Origin: Cloacibacillus sp.
Lineage (GTDB): Bacteria; Synergistota; Synergistia; Synergistales; Synergistaceae
Reading direction: 5' to 3'
Length of the DNA stretch: 37,997 nucleotides
NCBI RefSeq assembly: GCF_020860125.1
Contig: NZ_JAJBUX010000003.1
Coordinates: forward strand, 1 to 37,997
Shown: positions 32,843-37,997 of the stretch, piece after piece
Layout: every line of letters starts with the position of its first letter
Position numbering within the stretch: the first letter of the stretch is position 1
Notes under the pieces: model-generated
What the model was told of the DNA's origin: nothing
Databases searched by the model: none
Seen by the model: the letters and a program-made list of their open reading frames with translations, nothing else
Translations under genes and position numbers: made by a program

Positions 32843-35082
32843 TGGAGAGGAACTTTACCGTTGTCGGGCATCCGGTGGTGCGGCTCGAAGCGAAAGAAAA
32901 ACTGACGGGGCGGGCAGTTTATACCGACGACATGACGCTGCCGGGCATGGTATATGCCGCTGTAGTCAGAAGCCCCTACGCGCGCACCGTCGTTAGCAGG
33001 ATAGATCTGAGCTCCGCGGAGTCCGTACCGGGCTACGTGGGGGCGCTGCTGCCCGACGATGTGCCGGGCACATTATATAACTGCTCGGGCAACCCGCCCT
33101 CCGCGCTGCTCCTGAAGGATGAAAAGATCCTTACGAAGGAGCCGAAATGCGCGGGCGACAGGATACTCTGTATAGCGGCTGAGACACCCGAGGCCTGCCG
33201 CGAAGCCTGTGACAGGGTCGTGGTTGAATACCTGCCGCAGAGCCCGTTTTTTACGATAGACGAAGCTCTGAAAAAAGATGCCGAACCGCTTCAGCCGCAC
33301 CTCTCGAAGGACAACGTCATCTGGGAGAGGGAGGTCAAAGAGGGCGACACCGGCGAAGGCTTTAAACAGTCGGATATCGTTATTGAGGGCAGTTTTTTTA
33401 TTCCTCCGATGCAGCATACGGCGATCGAACCCACCGTATGTATCTGCGACTTCAGCGATGGGCGCGAGCTTACGATATGGAGTAATTCGCAGACCGTATT
33501 TCAGGAGCGGCGGATAATCAGCGAGCTTGTGGGCATCCCGGAAAGCCGGATACGCATAGTTAAACCGGCTGTCGGCGGCGGCTTCGGCGCGCGCCAGCAG
33601 CTCCATTCCCAGCCGGTGGCCGCGCTTCTGTCGCGGAAGCTCAAGCGTCCGGTCAAGATCGTCAACAACCGTGAAGAGGAGCTGACCTCCACCGTCGTGA
33701 GACACGGAGCCGCCGCCGGCGTGCGCCTTGGCGCTATGAACGACGGCAGCATGACGGTCTTCTACGCCGACTATAAACTGAATACCGGCCCCTACACGAC
33801 GCACGGCCTGACCGTCCTCTGCGCCGGCGCGAGAAAATTTCAGTACGCCGTCCCGCACTACTTTTTTGACGGCAGATGCGTGCTCACCAACCATGCGACG
33901 GCGGGGGCGTTCAGGGGATACGGCAACATGCAGCTCGCCTTTGCGCGCGAGGTGATGATAGACCGGCTCGCGCTTAGGCTGGGTATCGACCCGGTGGAGC
34001 TGCGTCTCAAAAACCATGTGGCGGTCGGCGGCCATTTCCCCGGTTCGGAGCAGTCTGTCACAAGCTGTGAAATAAAAGAATGCGTGCGGCTCTGCCTTGA
34101 AAAACGCGAGGAGATAGACGCGGCCGAGGGCGTTACCGACGACGGCGAGATCACTCAGGCCTGGGGCGTGGCCTTTGCCTGCCACGGCTCCGGCCCTTCC
34201 TCTAAAGAGGGGCTGAGCTCCGCGGTCGTGAACGTCAACAGCGACGGCAGCGTCGAACTGCTTGTCGGCTCCGCGGATATCGGACAGGGCAGCGAGACGA
34301 TGCTTTCGCAGATCGCCGCCGAGACGCTCGGCATTCCGCTTGCGGAGGTCTCGATAACGGCGGCTGATACAAAGATAACGCCCTACGATACGGAGACCTT
34401 CGGCAGCAGCCAGACCTTCATCTGCGGCACCGCGGTCCGCCGCGCCTGCCTCGACGTCTATGAATCGCTGAAAAAGCTGCTCTCGGAGCTCTCCGGCGAG
34501 ATGGTGTCGCTCTGTGACCGGAGCTTTTTCATCGGAAAAGAAAAACTGGATTTCCGGGCGGCGGTGAAGCTGGCTATGTTCCACCAGCGGGGCGGCGTCA
34601 TAATCGGCAGGGGATGCTACAAGGCCGACGCCTGTCCCAACCCGTTCTCCGTCTGCATGGTGAAGGCGGAGTACCACCGGAGCATAAACGCGGTGCGCCT
34701 GCTGCATCTCATCGAGGCGGTGGATGTGGGGACGCCGATCAACCCCCTGACGGTGGAGGGGCAGATCGAGGGCGGCGCGGCGCAGGGAGTCGGCTACACG
34801 CTGACGGAGCAGATTGAGATAAACAACATCGCGAAAAAGCCGCTCTCAACAGATCTGCTGCACTATAAGATACCGCTGGCCTCCGACCTGCCGCGTATCC
34901 ACGCGCTCATCGCCGACGGCTACGAGCCAGTGGGTCCCTGCGGCGCGAAGAGCGTCGGCGAACTAAGCACGGTGCCGATCGCGCCCGCGATAGTAAACGC
35001 GGTGTCGCGCGCGAGTGGACGTGAGATAAACAGGCTGCCGCTCTGCGAGGAGTTCCTCGTGCTACCGAATGTGACGGAGTGA
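32839..35082 (+). CDS. Molybdenum hydroxylase large (molybdopterin) subunit (set 2)
   Basis: A 747-residue xanthine dehydrogenase-family catalytic subunit. N-terminal LTGRAVYTDDMTLPGM, molybdopterin contacts AVGGGFGARQQ, AGAFRGYGNMQ and FGSSQTFICG, and the C-terminal GPCGAKSVGE with the active-site glutamate at about E708. It is clearly diverged from the set 1 subunit, so the two are not a recent duplication. Paired with an FAD subunit that has a [4Fe-4S] loop, it resembles the architecture of 4-hydroxybenzoyl-CoA reductase more than that of xanthine dehydrogenase, raising the possibility of a reductive reaction. Substrate unknown. Confidence 0.93.
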   Translation: MMERNFTVVGHPVVRLEAKEKLTGRAVYTDDMTLPGMVYAAVVRSPYARTVVSRIDLSSAESVPGYVGALLPDDVPGTLYNCSGNPPSALLLKDEKILTKEPKCAGDRILCIAAETPEACREACDRVVVEYLPQSPFFTIDEALKKDAEPLQPHLSKDNVIWEREVKEGDTGEGFKQSDIVIEGSFFIPPMQHTAIEPTVCICDFSDGRELTIWSNSQTVFQERRIISELVGIPESRIRIVKPAVGGGFGARQQLHSQPVAALLSRKLKRPVKIVNNREEELTSTVVRHGAAAGVRLGAMNDGSMTVFYADYKLNTGPYTTHGLTVLCAGARKFQYAVPHYFFDGRCVLTNHATAGAFRGYGNMQLAFAREVMIDRLALRLGIDPVELRLKNHVAVGGHFPGSEQSVTSCEIKECVRLCLEKREEIDAAEGVTDDGEITQAWGVAFACHGSGPSSKEGLSSAVVNVNSDGSVELLVGSADIGQGSETMLSQIAAETLGIPLAEVSITAADTKITPYDTETFGSSQTFICGTAVRRACLDVYESLKKLLSELSGEMVSLCDRSFFIGKEKLDFRAAVKLAMFHQRGGVIIGRGCYKADACPNPFSVCMVKAEYHRSINAVRLLHLIEAVDVGTPINPLTVEGQIEGGAAQGVGYTLTEQIEINNIAKKPLSTDLLHYKIPLASDLPRIHALIADGYEPVGPCGAKSVGELSTVPIAPAIVNAVSRASGREINRLPLCEEFLVLPNVTE

Positions 35083-35091
35083 GGCGAAAAA

Positions 35092-36039
35092 ATGTATATA
35101 AAGATCAAATCCCTTACGGAGATAGCGGAAAAAAAACTTGCGGGGCGTTTTATCGCGGGCGGCACCGATTTAGTCCCGCTCATGAAGCTGGGGCTTAAAA
35201 AACCGCCGCTGCTGATCGACGTGACGAGGCTCCCGGAGCTTCGCGGGATAAGCCTCGATGAAAAAGAGATATCGGTCGGCGCGGCGGCGACGCTCACGGA
35301 GGTCGCCGAAAACGCCGCGGTCCTGCAATACCTTCCCGCGCTCGCGCAAAGCGCCGAAAAGACCGCCTCGTTACAGATAAGAAACGTCGGTACGATCGGC
35401 GGCAATCTTATGCAGGACAGGCGCTGCATATTTTTCAATCAGTCCGCTTCATGGCGCAGTTCGCTGCCGAAGTGCTTCAAGGCGGGCGGCGATGTCTGCC
35501 TGCAAATCAGGAACTCGCCGTTCTGTCGGGCCATATATTACTCGGACACCGCCACCGCGTTAGTACTCTACGAGGCCGAGGCGGAACTCTTGAGAGAGGG
35601 GCGGCTGGAAAGAGTGCCGGTTATGAAACTGATCGCAGAGCACAGCACCGCGAACGGTCTATATGCCGAAGAAAGCGGCCCGCTGCTCGTGAAGCTCCAT
35701 ATTCCGCTGCCGCCAGAGGGCGAAAAGAGCGGTTTTCTGAAATACAGTGTGCGCTCGTCGATCGACTTCCCGCTCGTGAACTTCGCGCTGCGCCTCTCCG
35801 GTGGAACTAGGCCGGCGATGGCCGTCGCGGGAGCGGTCGGCTCGACACCGCTGATCCTCGAAAAATCTTCGCGCCTACTGGACGAGGGCTCTCTGTCAGC
35901 TCCGGAGTGGACCGAAGAGGCGGTAAAAGAGATAAAAGCTGGCGGCGGCCTTATCCGCGAATCAGTCGTGCCGCCGAAGGTGAAGCAGATGTCCTACAGG
36001 ATGATCGGAGAACTGCTCCGGCGGCTTGAACGGGACTAA
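35092..36039 (+). CDS. Molybdenum hydroxylase FAD subunit with 4-hydroxybenzoyl-CoA reductase-type [4Fe-4S] loop (set 2)
   Basis: A 315-residue flavoprotein subunit. FAD motifs are FIAGGTDLVPL (20-30) and LQIRNVGTIGGNLMQD (94-109). After them comes an inserted loop with C112, C128, C136 and C145. The spacings of 16, 8 and 9 match those of the [4Fe-4S] ligands in the beta subunit of Thauera 4-hydroxybenzoyl-CoA reductase (C122, C138, C146, C155). FFNQSASWR and CRAIYYSDTATAL around the cysteines are also typical of that subgroup. The extra cluster lets electrons move at low potential, so this enzyme could reduce, not only oxidise, its substrate. A terminator follows 25 bp after the stop. Confidence 0.92.
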   Translation: MYIKIKSLTEIAEKKLAGRFIAGGTDLVPLMKLGLKKPPLLIDVTRLPELRGISLDEKEISVGAAATLTEVAENAAVLQYLPALAQSAEKTASLQIRNVGTIGGNLMQDRRCIFFNQSASWRSSLPKCFKAGGDVCLQIRNSPFCRAIYYSDTATALVLYEAEAELLREGRLERVPVMKLIAEHSTANGLYAEESGPLLVKLHIPLPPEGEKSGFLKYSVRSSIDFPLVNFALRLSGGTRPAMAVAGAVGSTPLILEKSSRLLDEGSLSAPEWTEEAVKEIKAGGGLIRESVVPPKVKQMSYRMIGELLRRLERD

Positions 36040-36063
36040 AATATCCGTGAAAAATTCTCTCCT

Positions 36064-36102
36064 CCCCGCGCTGCCCCTCTCCCGGCGGCGCGGGGAATTT
36101 TT
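36064..36102 (+). terminator. Rho-independent terminator of the catabolic operon
   Basis: CCCCGCGC (36064-36071) pairs with GCGCGGGG (36088-36095), followed by AATTTTT. It lies 25 bp after the last hydroxylase gene and marks the end of the 13-kb unit. Confidence 0.85.
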
Positions 36103-36180
36103 GTAAACGGGGAACTGCGCGCGCTCCCTCGCGGCGGTTTTTTGCATGCGCTCCGTAATTGTTGTGGAAAGTTATGTTTT

Positions 36181-36885
36181 TCAGTTAAACAGCCAGTATG
36201 TCTTTCCTTTAGAAATCGCCATCCCCAGCTTTTTCTGCAGCGCCAGCGAGGGGCGGTTGCCGGTCACGACCTGGCAGAAGGGGATACTTCCCCGTGCCAG
36301 CGTGCGCCCTATGAGAAACGATTCCAGCGCGTATCCGTATCCGCGCCCTCTGTGCTCCGGAAGGACCTCCAGCAGCCCCATGCTGCCCTCGAGGTGTTCG
36401 CCGATGAAGCCCGCCAAGAGGCCATCCTTAAAGATGCCCCACATCTGCCCGCGGGAGATCAGCTCCCTGATGTACGCCGGATCGTCCATCGCCTCGTAGT
36501 TAAGAAAAACAGTTTCCGTGAATTCATCCGTTAAAGGCCGGATATCGGCCTCTGAAACGCATGGTGGTTCCTTCTTCAGATAGGCGGCCTGACGCACGGT
36601 TAATGAATAGGGGAATGTCCGCTCCCTCGCGATATATGCCGCCACGTCCCTTTGGTGCGCCGCGTACTGCGGAAAACTGCCGAGAGAGGGCAGCGCTTCG
36701 CATATACTGATCTCGTCTACGGAGATCATGCAGCTTTGGCTCTCCCGTTCGATGAGGATCACGCCGCCGCGCTCCGCATAGAGGATATCCGCTCTGCCCC
36801 TGTCGATCGCCTCCAGCATGTCGATATGGGAAAGGGCGTCCCGCGAAAGATATTCTTTTGCCTTGACCGCCGCCGTCTGTGACAT
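36181..36885 (-). CDS. GNAT-family N-acetyltransferase
   Basis: About 234 residues from the ATG at 36885, chosen because GAGGT lies 8-9 nt upstream; the frame is open to an ATG at 36912 that has no ribosome binding site. The C-terminal half is a GNAT domain with the acetyl-CoA pyrophosphate loop LEVLPEHRGRGYGYALE and the late SLALQKKLGM segment. The N-terminal half (about 1-110) is a less common extension seen in FR47-like members. It probably acetylates a small molecule. Encoded convergently to the catabolic operon with no obvious link to it. Confidence 0.85.
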   Translation of the reverse strand: MSQTAAVKAKEYLSRDALSHIDMLEAIDRGRADILYAERGGVILIERESQSCMISVDEISICEALPSLGSFPQYAAHQRDVAAYIARERTFPYSLTVRQAAYLKKEPPCVSEADIRPLTDEFTETVFLNYEAMDDPAYIRELISRGQMWGIFKDGLLAGFIGEHLEGSMGLLEVLPEHRGRGYGYALESFLIGRTLARGSIPFCQVVTGNRPSLALQKKLGMAISKGKTYWLFN

Positions 36886-36974
36886 TTTTTCGTACCTCGA
36901 AATCATGATCAAATACGCGGTAATAGTACCACCGCAAATGAAAATAGGCTATTCCTGAGGCGCTCCGCGTGCCG

Positions 36975-36980
36975 TATAAT
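36975..36980 (+). promoter_or_regulatory. -10 element of the exonuclease III gene
   Basis: A perfect TATAAT about 35 bp before the start codon. The -35 region is not a good match, so the full promoter is not defined. Confidence 0.5.
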
Positions 36981-37014
36981 ATTATTCTAAAATAGCCGAT
37001 ATGAGGTGCTGAAA

Positions 37015-37815
37015 ATGCCAAAGACAGACATTGCGACATTTAACGTGAACTCGGTAAAGAGCCGCCTGCCGATCCTTGATACATGGCTCTCCTCCGACGG
37101 AGCCCCGGATATCCTCTGCCTGCAGGAGACGAAATGCCGCGACGAAGAATTTCCCGCGGCCTTCTTCGAGGAGAGGGGCTATCACTGCGTATTTAAGGGA
37201 ATGAAGAGCTACAACGGCGTCGCCGTCGTCTCGCGCGCGAAGCCGGATGAATATGAGTTCGGACTGTGCGACGAGGGTGAAGAGGGACGAGAAGAATCGG
37301 AGATGGCGCGCGTGGCGCGCGTTCGTTTTGGATGTCTCACGGTGCTGAACACCTATATTCCACAGGGCAAGGAGATAGATAACCCCGACTATCCCTATAA
37401 ACTTCGCTTTATCGGCAGAGTGCGGAAGCTGCTGGAAAAAAAGTGCAGCCCATCCGACATGGTGGTCTGGCTCGGCGACCTGAACGTCGCGCCGACCGAC
37501 ATCGATGTGACGAATCCGAAGAATAAAAAGGACCATGTCTGCTTCCACCAGGATGTGAAGGAGGCGCTCGCAAAGGCGATGGAGTGGGGGTTGGTGGACA
37601 TCTTCCGCGAACATCTGCCAGGTGAGGGTGAATATACCTTCTGGGACTACCGCGTCAAAGATTCGCTGGCGCGGAATATCGGCTGGCGTATAGACCACAT
37701 TCTTGGGACGCATAGCGCCGCCGCCCTTTGCCGGGGCGTAAGGGTGGAACGCTCCCTGCGCGCGATGGACAGACCCTCCGACCACACGGCTGTGGTCGGC
37801 ACATTTGAGCTGTAG
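37015..37815 (+). CDS. xth: Exodeoxyribonuclease III (AP endonuclease, Xth family)
   Basis: A 266-residue DNA repair nuclease that cleaves at abasic sites and trims 3' ends. Metal and active-site residues are visible: N10 (ATFNVNSVK), E38 (CLQETKC), Y in YIPQG, WLGDLNVAPTDID, and the C-terminal RIDHILGT and SDHTAVVGTF with the catalytic histidine. The ATG at 37015 has GAGGT 7 nt upstream; an in-frame GTG at 37006 overlaps that site and is less likely. It is transcribed on its own. Confidence 0.96.
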   Translation: MPKTDIATFNVNSVKSRLPILDTWLSSDGAPDILCLQETKCRDEEFPAAFFEERGYHCVFKGMKSYNGVAVVSRAKPDEYEFGLCDEGEEGREESEMARVARVRFGCLTVLNTYIPQGKEIDNPDYPYKLRFIGRVRKLLEKKCSPSDMVVWLGDLNVAPTDIDVTNPKNKKDHVCFHQDVKEALAKAMEWGLVDIFREHLPGEGEYTFWDYRVKDSLARNIGWRIDHILGTHSAAALCRGVRVERSLRAMDRPSDHTAVVGTFEL

Positions 37816-37823
37816 GGAACACA

Positions 37824-37862
37824 GCCGCCCGCGGAGGCCGTTTCCGGCGTTCAGCGGGCGGC
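37824..37862 (+). terminator. GC-rich hairpin after xth
   Basis: GCCGCCCGC (37824-37832) pairs with GCGGGCGGC (37854-37862) across a 21-nt loop. No T run follows, so it may be a weak or rho-assisted terminator, or an mRNA-end-stabilising structure. Confidence 0.5.
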
Positions 37863-37930
37863 GTCCTTCATAGGCAAAAGCGTCAGCAGGAGCCAGAAAT
37901 AATATAAATTGCGGTTTAGCACAGATTTTC

Positions 37931-37997
37931 GGCTCCCTCTCAGAGGGAGCTCCCCGCGAAGCGGGGTGAGGGAGAGTTGACCTTCGGTTCTCCCGCG
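37931..37997. repeat. REP/MITE-like multi-hairpin repeat, cut by the window edge
   Basis: Three stems follow one another: GCTCCCTCT/AGAGGGAGC (37932-37950), CCCCGC/GCGGGG (37952-37966) and GGGAGA/TCTCCC (37970-37994). The order, GGCTCCCTC hairpin, GC-rich hairpin with a GAA loop, then TGAGGGAGAG, resembles a widespread intergenic repeat of gut anaerobes. Only one copy is in this window, so its repetitive nature is from recall. The right end may continue beyond the edge. Confidence 0.5.

Noticed and set aside
33073..34707. A 544-codon open frame opposite the second molybdenum subunit
   Set aside because: The plus strand encodes a clear xanthine dehydrogenase-family subunit here. The antisense frame is low-complexity and Arg/His-rich.
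1..37997. Genome-wide reassignment of UAG to an amino acid
   Set aside because: Many intact genes in the window end at UAG at their normal family length (cysS, ribD, serS, ybaB, the symporter, ispDF's upstream neighbour), so UAG works as a stop.
1..37997. CRISPR arrays, tRNA and rRNA genes
   Set aside because: No regularly spaced direct repeats, cloverleaf-like segments or rRNA-like sequence were seen on either strand.

Overview
The window looks like chromosomal DNA of an anaerobic, amino-acid-using, GC-rich bacterium. The housekeeping gene style, the IspD-IspF fusion, the multi-subunit molybdenum hydroxylases and the lack of sugar genes would fit Synergistota, for example a Cloacibacillus-like organism. 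That placement is an inference; no rRNA or other marker is present. UAG is a common normal stop codon here (cysS, ribD, serS, ybaB, the symporter and others), which matters for two genes that carry in-frame UAG codons.

Left edge (1-1400): the first 23 codons of a helicase-like gene on the minus strand, then an AT-rich stretch with a serine recombinase and two related palindromes, probably acquired DNA. 1316-4887: an XRE-cupin regulator with its own promoter and a palindromic operator, followed by an ATC-hydrolase-like protein, a sodium:solute symporter and an M14-type deacylase broken by one in-frame UAG. This looks like a small uptake-and-hydrolysis operon.

4908-19810: housekeeping block. 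cysS (minus) diverges from a plus-strand run: uvrC (lacking the usual middle domain), ribD-ribE-ribBA-ribH, serS, a membrane protein fused to a WecG/TagA glycosyltransferase, ybaB, recR, a PIN-TRAM membrane protein, ispDF and guaB, closed by a strong bidirectional terminator.

19827-36102: the most interesting region. A 990-residue SARP/BTAD-AAA-TPR regulator (minus) diverges from a 13-kb plus-strand catabolic unit. The unit holds two complementary, non-redundant fragments of the histidine/aromatic ammonia-lyase fold (the first with an in-frame UAG), a three-gene molybdenum hydroxylase (FeS, FAD, Mo), a BCCT betaine-type transporter, a full-length ammonia-lyase homologue without the Ala-Ser-Gly triad that makes the MIO cofactor, and a second molybdenum hydroxylase (FeS, Mo, FAD). 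The FAD subunit of the second enzyme has the four-cysteine [4Fe-4S] spacing of 4-hydroxybenzoyl-CoA reductase. The best hypothesis is import and MIO-independent 1,2-elimination of a trimethylammonium betaine of a heteroaromatic amino acid (ergothioneine or similar, as in ergothionase), with molybdenum enzymes working on the ring. The substrate is inferred, not shown.

Right edge (36181-37997): a GNAT acetyltransferase (minus), exodeoxyribonuclease III (plus) and a hairpin-rich REP/MITE-like repeat. I saw no rRNA, tRNA, CRISPR array or insertion-sequence transposase.
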